DNA of 64,000 bases from Litchfieldia sinesaloumensis. Its GTDB lineage: Bacteria; Bacillota; Bacilli; Bacillales; Bacillaceae_L. The stretch is taken from positions 4,202,613-4,266,612 of the forward strand of contig NZ_LT732529.1 in the NCBI RefSeq assembly GCF_900156865.1, in the 5' to 3' direction. The translations under genes were made by a program, and so were the position numbers. The notes beneath the pieces were generated by a model. It searched no databases and had not been told where the DNA came from. It was given only the letters and a program-made list of their open reading frames with translations. Position 1 is the first letter of the stretch. Every line of letters begins with the position of its first letter. Below are positions 26,261-35,388 of the stretch, one piece after another.

Positions 26261-27424
26261 TTGAATCATTTACAAGAAAAGCTACAGTCTCTTTTGAGAA
26301 GCTTTGTTGAAAGAGGTCCTGTTGGATGTGCATTAGCGGTACATCGTGAAGGAGAAAGACTGTTTGAGGATTATGTCGGATATGCAGATCTTGAAACAAA
26401 GAAGGAAATTACATCCGATACAATTTACCGTATTTATTCGATGACAAAGGTTGTAACTTGTACAGCAGCACTCATGTTATATGAGAAAGGTCTGTTTTTA
26501 CTTAATGATCCACTAGAAGAATATTTGCCTGAATTCAAAAATCCACTCGTGTATAGGGAAACGGAGTCAGGAGAAATCTACACCACTAAAGCATCAAGGT
26601 CAATAACGGTAAAAGATTTATTTACAATGACTTCAGGGCTAACCTATCCTGGAGAAGGGAATGAAACCGAACGACAAGTAGCAAGAGTTCTAAAGGAAAT
26701 GGACCAAAGAGGAGAAAGAAGGACAACGCGTCAATTATCTCAGGCTTTAGCTAGCCTTCCATTAGCCTTTGATCCAGGAACGAGATGGCATTATGGATTA
26801 AGTCATGATGTACTAGGTGCATTAATTGAGGTTCTAACCGGTAAAAGCTTTGGGGGATTTTTACAGGAAGAGATTTTTGAACCTTTGAAGATGGAGGATA
26901 CCTTTTTCCGCATTCCGGAATCAAAAAAGGATCGTCTTTGCTCCTTCTATAATCGTGATGGTCAAGGGGATTTTATAAAGAACACAACAATGGATGGGAA
27001 TATTCAAGCCGATGCGAAATTTGAGAGTGGAGGCGGTGGTTTACTGTCTACACTTCATGATTACAGTCGCTTTGCTCAAATGCTGGCAAATGGCGGGACT
27101 CTTGATGGTGAGCGAATCATTGGTCGAAAGACAATCGATTTAATGGCAACCGATCATCTTCGCCAAGATAATCGAGAAAACTATAATTGGGACTACCTCT
27201 CAGGATACGGGTATGGCTTAGGTGTAAGAGTCATGGTTGATCAGGCATTAGGGGGAGCGAATAGTTCAGTTGGAGAATTTGGTTGGTCAGGTTTGTTAGG
27301 TACATGGGTGTCTATTGACCCAAAAGAAAAAATCTCAGCTGTCTATATGCAGCAAATGTTACCTAACCTAGAAAGCTATCACCAACCGAGATTGCGATCT
27401 ATCATTTATGGTGCACTTGATTAA
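26261..27424 (+). CDS. Serine hydrolase, beta-lactamase/class C-like
   Basis: A 387-residue serine beta-lactamase-like hydrolase. The nucleophile motif SxxK is SMTK in IYSMTKVVTCTAAL near residue 65, the second motif is the Tyr of HYGLSHDVLG near residue 180, and GWSGLLGTW near residue 345 is in the position of the KTG-like third motif. Such proteins act as esterases or D-amino-peptidases rather than resistance enzymes. No signal peptide. TTG at 26261 has AAGGAG upstream. It lies inside the relic element, so it may be cargo. Confidence 0.8.
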   Translation: MNHLQEKLQSLLRSFVERGPVGCALAVHREGERLFEDYVGYADLETKKEITSDTIYRIYSMTKVVTCTAALMLYEKGLFLLNDPLEEYLPEFKNPLVYRETESGEIYTTKASRSITVKDLFTMTSGLTYPGEGNETERQVARVLKEMDQRGERRTTRQLSQALASLPLAFDPGTRWHYGLSHDVLGALIEVLTGKSFGGFLQEEIFEPLKMEDTFFRIPESKKDRLCSFYNRDGQGDFIKNTTMDGNIQADAKFESGGGGLLSTLHDYSRFAQMLANGGTLDGERIIGRKTIDLMATDHLRQDNRENYNWDYLSGYGYGLGVRVMVDQALGGANSSVGEFGWSGLLGTWVSIDPKEKISAVYMQQMLPNLESYHQPRLRSIIYGALD

Positions 27425-27480
27425 TAATGTGGGAAAGGGTTGGGGTAGGACATCTAAGAAGTGTCCTTGTAAATCACCAG

Positions 27481-27564
27481 CACCCCATGTGTTGCCAATT
27501 ACACTCCACACACGTTGAAGCTGTCACGCAGATAATTTTTAAAGAAGAAGCAGGATCCCGATAA
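27481..27564 (+). pseudogene. Displaced 3' end of an rlmCD-type gene
   Basis: The frame reads through LHSTHVEAVTQIIFKEEAGSR to TAA. It aligns with the end of RlmCD in this window ([14 protein letters not shown]), and the nucleotide core CACGTTGA is identical (27511-27518 versus 25293-25300). It has its own terminator immediately downstream. There is no upstream coding sequence, so it is a fragment. I read it as the original rlmCD tail that was displaced when an element inserted and supplied a replacement tail. Confidence 0.65.
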
Positions 27565-27586
27565 GGGAAAAACCTGCTTCTATTTA
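27546..27586 (+). terminator. Terminator of the displaced rlmCD tail
   Basis: AGAAGCAGG (27546-27554) and CCTGCTTCT (27573-27581) form a 9-bp perfect stem, followed by ATTTACAT. It overlaps the tail's stop codon, as the terminator of a real gene does. Confidence 0.65.
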
Positions 27587-27997
27587 CATGTTCGGATATA
27601 AAGAAAAACACACAGCTTGAAACTATGTTTAAAGAAAGTGAAGAACAATACAAGGAAGGACTTGGAATGACCACAAATAGTTTCAAAGTCACCACTCAAA
27701 CCAAATTGGTGAAGTATCCACAGATGATTTCAATAATGTAAAACAATGAAATACACTCTTCCAAATAATAAACATTTCCGATTTCAATTCTGATTCACTA
27801 TCAACCCCGGTTTTTCCTCATTAGGAACCCGGGCCTTTTTCTGTTATAATTCTATAGGAAATTAATAAAACTTCAATGTTTTTATCTTAGTGAACACTTA
27901 CCAATCAGTCCTTAATCAATAATTTTGCTCGGCAATTTATTCACAAGGAGATACTTTCAATATATAAGTTAAATTCAATTACAGGAGGGAAACAGTA
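27587..27997. other. Intergenic region without intact genes
   Basis: A terminator-like hairpin at 27805-27840 is the only clear structure. A 37-codon plus-strand frame from about 27625 has no RBS and looks like decayed coding DNA. Confidence 0.4.
27805..27840 (+). terminator. Terminator-like hairpin
   Basis: CCCGGTT and AACCCGGG pair around a loop containing CCT/AGG, followed by CCTTTTT. Confidence 0.7.
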
Positions 27998-28234
27998 ATG
28001 CAAAACGTAAAAATGAAATCTAAAATTCTAGAAATTGTTGATAATCAAATTAAAATAAATGATCCAAAAAGCACAAAGGAAACGTTGGAACGTTTGGTGA
28101 CCTCAGGTCTCACTGAAATGGAGTCTAAAGAAATGATAGGTAGGGTACTTGTTGAAGAAATGTACGATATGCTAAAGAATCAGGTTCCATTTGATGAAAA
28201 GAGATACGATCAGAAATTGTCTATGCTTCCGTAG
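27998..28234 (+). CDS. Small conserved hypothetical protein (78 aa)
   Basis: A 78-residue soluble, helical protein (IVDNQIKINDPKSTKETLER, then GLTEMESKEMIGRVLVEEMYDML). A strong AGGAGG RBS precedes the ATG and a terminator follows, so it is real and monocistronic. The pattern NDPxxTKETLERL is one I have seen in short Bacillales proteins of unknown role; I cannot name a family. Confidence 0.7.
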   Translation: MQNVKMKSKILEIVDNQIKINDPKSTKETLERLVTSGLTEMESKEMIGRVLVEEMYDMLKNQVPFDEKRYDQKLSMLP

Positions 28235-28290
28235 TTCCCGACCTAAGAGTAAGGATAAGAATAAATCTGTACTAATCAGCTATATTCTTA

Positions 28291-28331
28291 AAAACCCATT
28301 TTCAAACAAACGTTTGTTTAATGGGTTTTTC
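28291..28331. terminator. Terminator with embedded palindrome
   Basis: AAAACCCATT (28291-28300) and AATGGGTTTT (28320-28329) enclose a perfect 16-bp palindrome, AAACAAACGTTTGTTT (28304-28319). The combined stem followed by TTTTT makes a terminator for the 78-aa gene. The palindrome is also operator-like. Confidence 0.7.
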
Positions 28332-28357
28332 CTGTTATACCAACGACTTGCAAATTT

Positions 28358-28373
28358 AATCAAACGTTTGATT
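28358..28373. promoter_or_regulatory. Palindromic operator upstream of the GGDEF gene
   Basis: AATCAAACGTTTGATT is a perfect 16-bp palindrome sharing the core CAAACGTTTG with the palindrome at 28304-28319; the two centres are 54 bp apart. The form is typical of TetR-family operators, but no such regulator is adjacent. Confidence 0.55.
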
Positions 28374-28526
28374 GAATAAAATGGGGCATAATGAAAGTGA
28401 GGAAAACGGGGCTGTACTAGTCCATTTTTGTTTATAGGCATGATCCCCTTAGGCTGTTTGCGAATCTAGTATGGATAAAAAATAACGATAGCTTGAATGT
28501 TTAAATATAGACCGAGGAGGGGAACT

Positions 28527-29570
28527 ATGAAATTACCATATGAAAATCTGTCGCAACTAAGAAGGGCAATCTACCTATGGATTTTGCCATTTTTTATTTT
28601 GACGATACTTATTAGTTTCCTTATTGGGCACCAATTGGATCAAGTAAATAAGGACTTTTTAGTCCTTACCGTCCCTCTGTTTGTCTGGTTTACAATATGT
28701 TGGTTCGCTATTTACAAGCGTTTTTTTATGCTACTATTTGAGTATATTAATTTGGTATTCACCGGTTTTTATCATTTAATGGTGTTTAACGGATCGATTG
28801 TGAGCCAAATGATACCAGGGTTTGATTATGACTTTGGTGTTTTTATTGTTTGGCTGCCATTATATATTATTATCATTTTTATTACCTTACAGAATTGGCA
28901 TCGTTTGTTTTTTTCAGCAGGGTTTATTGGAATTACAATTTGTATTGCACTTTACTATTGGGAGGAACTCCCGGCAGGAGCTTTCCCACCTATTATCCAA
29001 TATATTGTGGCACAAGTTGTGTATGTGATTGTCTTGTATTTTATTCAATACATTTTGAAGGCTTTTGTTGAAAGAGACATCCTTTATAAAAGTGCATACA
29101 CAGATGCGCTGACAGGAATCGCGAATCGCCTTCAATTCAACAGATGGCTTGAGAATCAAATGAAAAGGGCTGAACAACAAAATACTACCTCTTCTATTAT
29201 CTTTTTTGATATTGATCACTTTAAAAAGATTAATGATACCTTTGGTCATAAGGTTGGTGATTTAGTACTCATTGAACTTGCTGAATTGGTGAAAGAAAAT
29301 GTATCCGAGAGCGATTTCTTTGCACGCTGGGGTGGTGAAGAATTCATCATTCTGACAACACGTGCGGGTGAGGAGGCTTTCGGATTGGCTGAACAGATTA
29401 GAGAGAAGATTGAATACCATCAATTTACAACGGTCGTTCATGTAACAGCGAGCTTTGGTGTTACTGTATTTCGCAGAGGAGAAACCATGGATTCGGTGTT
29501 AATTCGTGCGGATAAAGGGCTTTACTTATCAAAACAAAAGGGAAGAAATCAAGTATACCTAATGGATTAA
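28527..29570 (+). CDS. Membrane-bound diguanylate cyclase (GGDEF)
   Basis: A 347-residue protein. The N-terminal 180 residues contain about six membrane spans; the C-terminal 165 are a GGDEF domain with DALTGIANR, FDIDHFKKINDTFGHKVGD and the active-site RWGGEEF. The intact GGEEF signature and metal-binding Asp predict synthesis of cyclic di-GMP from GTP, controlled by a membrane signal. I see no clear RxxD inhibitory site. ATG at 28527 is chosen because GAGGAGGGG lies just upstream. Two palindromes upstream may control it. Confidence 0.88.
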   Translation: MKLPYENLSQLRRAIYLWILPFFILTILISFLIGHQLDQVNKDFLVLTVPLFVWFTICWFAIYKRFFMLLFEYINLVFTGFYHLMVFNGSIVSQMIPGFDYDFGVFIVWLPLYIIIIFITLQNWHRLFFSAGFIGITICIALYYWEELPAGAFPPIIQYIVAQVVYVIVLYFIQYILKAFVERDILYKSAYTDALTGIANRLQFNRWLENQMKRAEQQNTTSSIIFFDIDHFKKINDTFGHKVGDLVLIELAELVKENVSESDFFARWGGEEFIILTTRAGEEAFGLAEQIREKIEYHQFTTVVHVTASFGVTVFRRGETMDSVLIRADKGLYLSKQKGRNQVYLMD

Positions 29571-29616
29571 TTTAATTGAATTATATTATATGGTCATACA
29601 GTTAGTTAAGTAAATG

Positions 29617-29642
29617 AAGCGCCTTGTCAAGGCGCTTTTATA
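29617..29642. terminator. Bidirectional terminator
   Basis: AAGCGCCTTG and CAAGGCGCTT form a stem (29617-29638 region) followed by TTA. The stop codon of the convergent AraC gene lies inside the hairpin loop. Confidence 0.75.
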
Positions 29643-30865
29643 TTTCTTTCCTTATATTGCTTCGGGGTAATCCCTTCAAATTTTTTAAATACCTTTGTAA
29701 AATAGCTTTGGTCGGTAAAATGGAGCAACGAACTTATTTCCGAAAGCGGTGTGTCCGTATACATAATGAGGTTTTTTGCTTCTTCAATTTTTATCTTGCT
29801 AATATAATCACTTACTGAAATTCCAACTTCCTTTTTAAACAAACTAGACAAATAACTTTGACTTAATTGCACTTTTATTGCTATATCCTCATGTGTTACT
29901 TTTTCATATCGATTGGTATAAATATAGTTTTTGCAGGTAGAAATTGTTTTGCTGTAGTTTTCTTCTTTTACTTCAGAAACCTTTTTTGTGAATGTAAATA
30001 GTGCTTCCGTTAGAAGGTTGTCGATATCCTTCGCAGTAGACAAGTCCTCTAGACGCTGTATGTAATTATCACTTAATGAAAAGGCGATTTCTGGATGTAA
30101 TCCACCATCAATGGCAGCCCTAGTTGCAATTGAAATTCCAATAATACCGATATTTTTCTTTGAACGAATATGACTTGATTTCGATAATACCCCTGTTACC
30201 TCCTCCTCTAACTTTGTGAATTTCTTCAACTCCTCGACACGTCCTTCTTTGATTATCATAAGTAGTTGTTTTTCAAGTAGAGGATCATGATGGGTTGTAT
30301 TCCATTGGTCCATTCTTGTAGTGACTAAATTAGTTGGTTCCATTTTTTCAGGCATATGGTTAAGAATGGTATTCTGATATGCGACCGCTTCAGTAGAAAG
30401 TAGAATTTGATTAATCATATAATAACTCGCCACGCTGATATCTAGTAACTTCTCTTTAGTGATTACAGGTACCGTTTGATAGTAATTAAAGACTTGTTCT
30501 CTATTGGCGAACGAATGAAAGTCATTGATAATCCCATGGATTTTCTGTTCGAATAAGACATATGGGAGAGTCGGCCCAATGATTACGGTGCCTATGAATG
30601 TATCATCGTGTAGTACGCTAATAAGAATATAATTTTCGAAAAAATAGGTCCTTTTAATAATGGGAATATGATATTGCGTATTTGGTTCGAGATCTAATAG
30701 AGAAAATAGATTCTCCTTATCATTTAGATAGAGAGGATTTAAAATCCGACCATCAATACACTCGAAGGCGATATCCCCAGATGTTGTGACAAAGAATATG
30801 GATACATCATGGATATCAGATAGTAGTTTACATAATTGCCTATATTTTTTCATATGTGCTGACAT
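29627..30865 (-). CDS. AraC-family transcriptional regulator (first)
   Basis: A 412-residue regulator. The N-terminal 250 residues are a ligand-sensing region with no named motif I can see. The C-terminal 100 carry two helix-turn-helix units: HEDIAIKVQLSQSYLSSLFKKEVG, then the signature LHFTDQSYFTKVFKKFEGITPKQY. AraC activators typically bind directly repeated half-sites next to -35. It is divergent from the GH78 promoter, whose operator (31008-31037) it probably binds. A paralogue of similar length and layout lies at 41390-42628. Confidence 0.85.
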   Translation of the reverse strand: MSAHMKKYRQLCKLLSDIHDVSIFFVTTSGDIAFECIDGRILNPLYLNDKENLFSLLDLEPNTQYHIPIIKRTYFFENYILISVLHDDTFIGTVIIGPTLPYVLFEQKIHGIINDFHSFANREQVFNYYQTVPVITKEKLLDISVASYYMINQILLSTEAVAYQNTILNHMPEKMEPTNLVTTRMDQWNTTHHDPLLEKQLLMIIKEGRVEELKKFTKLEEEVTGVLSKSSHIRSKKNIGIIGISIATRAAIDGGLHPEIAFSLSDNYIQRLEDLSTAKDIDNLLTEALFTFTKKVSEVKEENYSKTISTCKNYIYTNRYEKVTHEDIAIKVQLSQSYLSSLFKKEVGISVSDYISKIKIEEAKNLIMYTDTPLSEISSLLHFTDQSYFTKVFKKFEGITPKQYKERNIKAP

Positions 30866-30970
30866 AAATACACTGCCCCCCCCAACAAAATTCTAAATAT
30901 AAAACAATTTACCGTAGTACTAAGTTGAAAAAGACTGAGTAGGTTATCACAGAAAATTGATGACCTCTTT

Positions 30971-30984
30971 TGTAAACGCTTAAT
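30971..30984 (+). promoter_or_regulatory. Candidate cre (CcpA) site
   Basis: TGTAAACGCTTAAT matches the cre consensus TGWAANCGNTNWCA at 12 of 14 positions. It lies 24 bp upstream of the GH78 operator, in the divergent intergenic region. Confidence 0.55.
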
Positions 30985-31007
30985 TTTTTTGTTGTTAATA
31001 ATTAAAA

Positions 31008-31059
31008 TACCAAAAGTAATTTTAAAATACCAGAACTAAATATAAAAACGAGATAGAAT
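31008..31059 (+). promoter_or_regulatory. Regulon operator and promoter A (GH78 operon)
   Basis: Half-sites TACCA start at 31008 and 31028, 20 bp apart, each preceded by AAAA. The -10-like TAGAAT begins at 31054, 26 bp after the proximal half-site. There is no good -35, which fits an activator-dependent promoter. Same geometry as sites B-E. Confidence 0.75.
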
Positions 31060-31099
31060 GAGAACAACAAGAAAGACAATAAGGAAAGGACGGGACGAT

Positions 31100-33838
31100 A
31101 TGAAGGTAGCTGATTTACGAGTTGAATACGCAACCAATCCAGTAGGGATTGATTTGGAACAGCCACGATTTTCTTGGAAAATTGAGTCAAATGAGCAAAA
31201 TGTAAAGCAAACAGGTTACCAAATTGTAATAACTAACAAGGACGAATTGGTTTGGGATACTGGAAAAATAGAAAGTGATTCATCTGTTTTAATTGAGTAC
31301 GAAGGGGTAAATCTAAAACCTTGTTCTATATATAAGGTCCAAGTAAAAGTTTGGGATAACAAAGACAATCAGTCTACTATTGATGGAAGCTTTGAAACAG
31401 GGCTATTAAATGGGACGAATTTTCAAGGAGAATGGATCACACATCAACTTCCCGATGAAGAAACAGCCAGCCCAATTTTTGTAAGGGATTTTATTGTAAA
31501 GAAAGAGATTGAGAGAGTTCGAATCTACGCTACCTCATTAGGTGTATATGAGATAAAAATGAATGGAGAAAAAGTAGGAGATACTTTTTTTGCCCCAGGC
31601 TGGACCAATTATAAAAAGCGCCTCCAGTATCAAACATATCTTGTTGATGGATTGTACCAAGGTCAAAATAAAATTGAAATTTCAGTGGGGAATGGTTGGT
31701 ATAAAGGGATTTTTGGTTTTACATGCACACCAAATCATTATGGGGATAGGGTTGCAGCGCTTGCGGAGATTCATATTACCTATACTGACGGGACAAAGGA
31801 GATCATTGCAACAGATGAAAACTGGAAGGTAACAACAGGATCTATTCGTTACAGTGAAATCTATATGGGGGAAACGATTGATTCTACATTCGAGGAGAAG
31901 AATCTTTCAGATGTTGTGGTAACTTCCTTTGATAAAAATCGGTTAGTTGCACAGGAAAGTGAACCTGTTCGAATTACTCAAAAGCTGTCAGCAAAGGAAT
32001 TGATTGTTACTCCAAAAGGTGAAAAGGTAATCGACTTTGGCCAAAATCTCACTGGATTTGTGGAGATGAAAGTTCATGGTAAAGCGGGACAAAAAATAAT
32101 AATACGTCATGCAGAGGTCTTGGATAAAGACGGAAACTTTTATCCAGAGACATTAAGACAAGCAATCTCTGTTGATACTTTTATTTGTAATGGACAAGAA
32201 CAAACCTTCCTACCAAGTTTTACTTTCCATGGTTTTCGATATATCAGTATTGAAGGCCTTGAGGAGATTAATCTTGAAAATTTTACAGCGTGTGTACTAC
32301 ACACGCATATGGAGGAGACCGGAACTTTTACAACCTCTAATCCGTTAATAAACCAACTCCAAAGCAATATCCAGTGGAGCCAGCGAGGCAATTTCTTAGA
32401 CATTCCAACTGACTGTCCACAAAGAGATGAAAGGCTTGGCTGGACAGGGGATGCACAGGTGTTTGCAGGAACGGCAGCTTATAACCATCATGTAGCATTG
32501 TTCTTTAAGAAATGGTTAAGAGATTTAGCCTCTGAACAATCGAAAGAGTATGGAGTACCACACGTTGTTCCGAATATTTTAGGAGACCAGGATGGTGCTG
32601 CTGCATGGAGTGATGCCGCTGTCATTATTCCATGGGTGGTGTATCAGACATATGGGGATGTGAGAGTTTTAGAGGAGCAATATGAAAGTATGACAGGCTG
32701 GATTGAATATATATCATCACGTTGTGGTAGCAATGGTTTATGGCAAACGGGGTTTCAATATGGGGATTGGCTCGCATTAGACAAAGAAGAGGGTGCTGAT
32801 CGAACAGGAGCTACTGATAAGTACTTGGTTGCTAATGCTTACTATGCATACTCAACAGATATTGTAAGGAAAACAGCGGAAATCCTTAATAAAACGGCAG
32901 ATTTCGAAAAATATAATATGCTTTATGAAAAGGTAAAGAAAGCTTTTAATGAAGAGTATATCACCAAAACTGGAAGACTAGTGAGTGAAACACAGACAGG
33001 CTGTGTATTAGCCTTACACTTTGATTTGGCCGAAGAAAAATATAGAAATCGAATTCTAGATTCTTTAACGACTAATATTGCGAACCATAAAAACCACCTT
33101 ACGACTGGGTTCGTGGGTACACCCTATTTATGCCATACTTTGACAGATAATGATGAACATGACTTAGCAGGAACTCTATTATTAAAAGAAGATTATCCTT
33201 CTTGGTTATATGCTGTTAAGAAAGGAGCTACAACGATTTGGGAACGCTGGAACTCCATTTTACCTAACGGTGACTTCGATGAGTCAGGTATGAATTCGTT
33301 AAACCACTATGCATATGGTTCGATTGGAGAATGGATGTACAGAAAGCTAGCAGGTATCAATCAACTTGAACCAGGATATAAGAAAATTTTAATCAAACCA
33401 CAATTTATAAAAGGAATTACTTCTGTAGAGGCCAGCTATCAATCCGTTTATGGAGAGATTAAAAGTGCATGGTCATGTAAAGATGGAAAAATTGAGATAC
33501 AGGTTGTGGTTCCAGCTAATACAACTGCTGTTATTTACTTGCCTGAAAAAGAAGAGCAAATTGAAGTTGGGTCTGGTTCCTACTTCTTTGAATATGAATC
33601 AGAAACAAATTTAGACCATGAACGATTTTCAATGGACTCTACTTTAAAGGAAATTCTAGATGAACCAATAGCTTTAAAAATGTTTAATCAATATGCACCG
33701 GAAATAATGAACCATCCGATGATTGAGTTTGCTTATCAATTATCAATAAGTGAAATAGTAGCTAATGCACCAAAAGAAACAGAAGGCTTATTTAAAATGG
33801 TAATTGATCAGCTTAATCAAACCAAAATAACAGTTTAG
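31100..33838 (+). CDS. Alpha-L-rhamnosidase, GH78 family
   Basis: A 912-residue cytoplasmic enzyme that removes terminal alpha-L-rhamnose from glycosides. The N-terminus (DLRVEYATNPVGIDLEQPRF) and beta-sandwich parts are typical of GH78. The catalytic (alpha/alpha)6 barrel holds DCPQRDERLGWTGDAQVFAG near residue 435, with the acidic residues of the active site, and TTIWERWNS further on. The last 71 residues (from RFSMDSTLKEILDEP) form a helical tail related to that of the GH3 and GH2 enzymes here. No signal peptide. ATG at 31100 has AAAGGACGGG upstream. First gene of an operon. Confidence 0.88.
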   Translation: MKVADLRVEYATNPVGIDLEQPRFSWKIESNEQNVKQTGYQIVITNKDELVWDTGKIESDSSVLIEYEGVNLKPCSIYKVQVKVWDNKDNQSTIDGSFETGLLNGTNFQGEWITHQLPDEETASPIFVRDFIVKKEIERVRIYATSLGVYEIKMNGEKVGDTFFAPGWTNYKKRLQYQTYLVDGLYQGQNKIEISVGNGWYKGIFGFTCTPNHYGDRVAALAEIHITYTDGTKEIIATDENWKVTTGSIRYSEIYMGETIDSTFEEKNLSDVVVTSFDKNRLVAQESEPVRITQKLSAKELIVTPKGEKVIDFGQNLTGFVEMKVHGKAGQKIIIRHAEVLDKDGNFYPETLRQAISVDTFICNGQEQTFLPSFTFHGFRYISIEGLEEINLENFTACVLHTHMEETGTFTTSNPLINQLQSNIQWSQRGNFLDIPTDCPQRDERLGWTGDAQVFAGTAAYNHHVALFFKKWLRDLASEQSKEYGVPHVVPNILGDQDGAAAWSDAAVIIPWVVYQTYGDVRVLEEQYESMTGWIEYISSRCGSNGLWQTGFQYGDWLALDKEEGADRTGATDKYLVANAYYAYSTDIVRKTAEILNKTADFEKYNMLYEKVKKAFNEEYITKTGRLVSETQTGCVLALHFDLAEEKYRNRILDSLTTNIANHKNHLTTGFVGTPYLCHTLTDNDEHDLAGTLLLKEDYPSWLYAVKKGATTIWERWNSILPNGDFDESGMNSLNHYAYGSIGEWMYRKLAGINQLEPGYKKILIKPQFIKGITSVEASYQSVYGEIKSAWSCKDGKIEIQVVVPANTTAVIYLPEKEEQIEVGSGSYFFEYESETNLDHERFSMDSTLKEILDEPIALKMFNQYAPEIMNHPMIEFAYQLSISEIVANAPKETEGLFKMVIDQLNQTKITV

Positions 33839-33847
33839 AGGTATATA

Positions 33848-33876
33848 GGGACTAAAGGGATAAAGCTTTAGTTCCC
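33848..33876 (+). terminator. Intra-operon hairpin
   Basis: GGGACTAAAG (33848-33857) pairs with CTTTAGTTCCC (33866-33876) with one bulged base. There is no T-run, so it may act as an mRNA-processing or stability element between GH78 and the symporter. Confidence 0.5.
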
Positions 33877-33916
33877 TCCTAAATCTATTTTCTAGCATAA
33901 ATAAGGGGGAAGAAGA

Positions 33917-35353
33917 ATGAAGGTCGAGAATGAAATTGTAAACCAACACTTAAATGGTCCGCAGAAGAAAAAGAGAAAAGAGCTTGGCCTCGATGCTCAG
34001 GGGATTCAAAAAACAATGAGAATTCATCACTATCTTGGGGATGGAGCGGGTCAAATCGCATTAAATTCGATTACAGGTCTCGTCGGAATGCTAACATATT
34101 TTTATACTGACAAGGTAGGTTTAGCGGCAGGGACAGTTGGTACCATTTTGCTTTTATCGAGAATATTGGATGCGTTTACAGACCTCTATATGGGGAGATT
34201 GGTGGATGGGACAAAATCTAAATATGGTAAAGCACGTCCATGGTTATTATGGATGACTATACCTGCATTAGTAGCCATCGTTTTACTTTTTACCATTCCT
34301 GCAAACGCTTCACCTATGATTAAAAATATATATGCCTTCCTAACCGTAACGTTTGCAACAGGTATTGTATATACAGCGATTGTTATTCCTTATGGCAGTT
34401 TGATGGCAATGCGTACACGCAGCTCAGAAGAACGTGGAAAGATGGGTATTAGCCGTGCTGTTTTTGGATACGCGGTTGGTATGGTAATAGCCATATTAAT
34501 AATACCAATTACGAACATGTTAGGCGGCGATCAGAAAGCATGGATAATTGTAGGAGTAGTTCTAGCTGTTTTATCAAGTATTTCTTTATACTTAACATTC
34601 GTCGTATCTAAGGAAGATAATGATGTAGCTAAAAATGAGGTAGATGAAAAAGTTTCACTATTGGAAAGTCTGAAATTATTATTCAAAAACAAATACTGGG
34701 TCATTATGCTATTCGTTATGTTTATGTTAAATATAATGCTAACACTAAATGGTTCAACAGGGGTTTATTACACAAAGTATATATTAGGCGATGAAAATTT
34801 GGTTGCAATTATGGGTGGTGTAGGATTAATTCCAATTATTATTGGGTTTGCAGTAGTAGGGCCAATGATAAAAAAGTTTGGCCTTGCAAGGACAGCTCAA
34901 ATTGGATTATTTCTAGGAATAATTGCAACAGGAATCCGCCTTTTTATGCCTTATAGTTTTATGGCGGCATTAGTATTCGGAGGAATTGCAACATTTGCCA
35001 CGATCCCAATGATGGCAATCGGAGGAGTACTCGTAAACAATACAGTAGAATACGGTGAATGGCAGTCCGGAAAACGTCTCGTTGGGATGGTAAATAGTGC
35101 AAGTAGTTTTGGTATAAAAATAGGAAGTGGTCTTGGCGCGGCTATGATTGGGTGGACACTAGCCCTCGGAAACTATGATGGAACATTAGCTACGCAACCC
35201 GATTCAGCAATCACTAGTATTTTAGTTCTTACAGTATATTTGCCATTTGCTTTGTTCGTCGCATGCTATCTAATCCTTCGTAAATATGATTTAGACCAAA
35301 AGTATCCACAGATTGTCAAAGAATTAGAGAATCGAAAAAACATAAATAATTGA
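33917..35353 (+). CDS. GPH-family (MelB-like) glycoside:cation symporter
   Basis: A 478-residue, 12-span transporter of the glycoside-pentoside-hexuronide:cation family. Diagnostic parts are DAFTDLYMGRLVDGTKSKYGKARPWLLW near residues 95-122 (the Asp and Lys/Arg of the sugar/cation site) and VNNTVEYGEWQSGKRLVGMVNS. It should import oligosaccharides or glycosides with Na+ or H+. Second gene of the GH78 operon, so it most likely supplies that enzyme and the next one. Confidence 0.85.
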   Translation: MKVENEIVNQHLNGPQKKKRKELGLDAQGIQKTMRIHHYLGDGAGQIALNSITGLVGMLTYFYTDKVGLAAGTVGTILLLSRILDAFTDLYMGRLVDGTKSKYGKARPWLLWMTIPALVAIVLLFTIPANASPMIKNIYAFLTVTFATGIVYTAIVIPYGSLMAMRTRSSEERGKMGISRAVFGYAVGMVIAILIIPITNMLGGDQKAWIIVGVVLAVLSSISLYLTFVVSKEDNDVAKNEVDEKVSLLESLKLLFKNKYWVIMLFVMFMLNIMLTLNGSTGVYYTKYILGDENLVAIMGGVGLIPIIIGFAVVGPMIKKFGLARTAQIGLFLGIIATGIRLFMPYSFMAALVFGGIATFATIPMMAIGGVLVNNTVEYGEWQSGKRLVGMVNSASSFGIKIGSGLGAAMIGWTLALGNYDGTLATQPDSAITSILVLTVYLPFALFVACYLILRKYDLDQKYPQIVKELENRKNINN

Positions 35354-35388
35354 AACGTGATTTTTTAACTAGGTGAGGGAATAAAAAC

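Noticed and set aside
27474-27695. 73-residue minus-strand ORF
   Set aside because: It is antisense to the displaced rlmCD tail and terminator and has no RBS.
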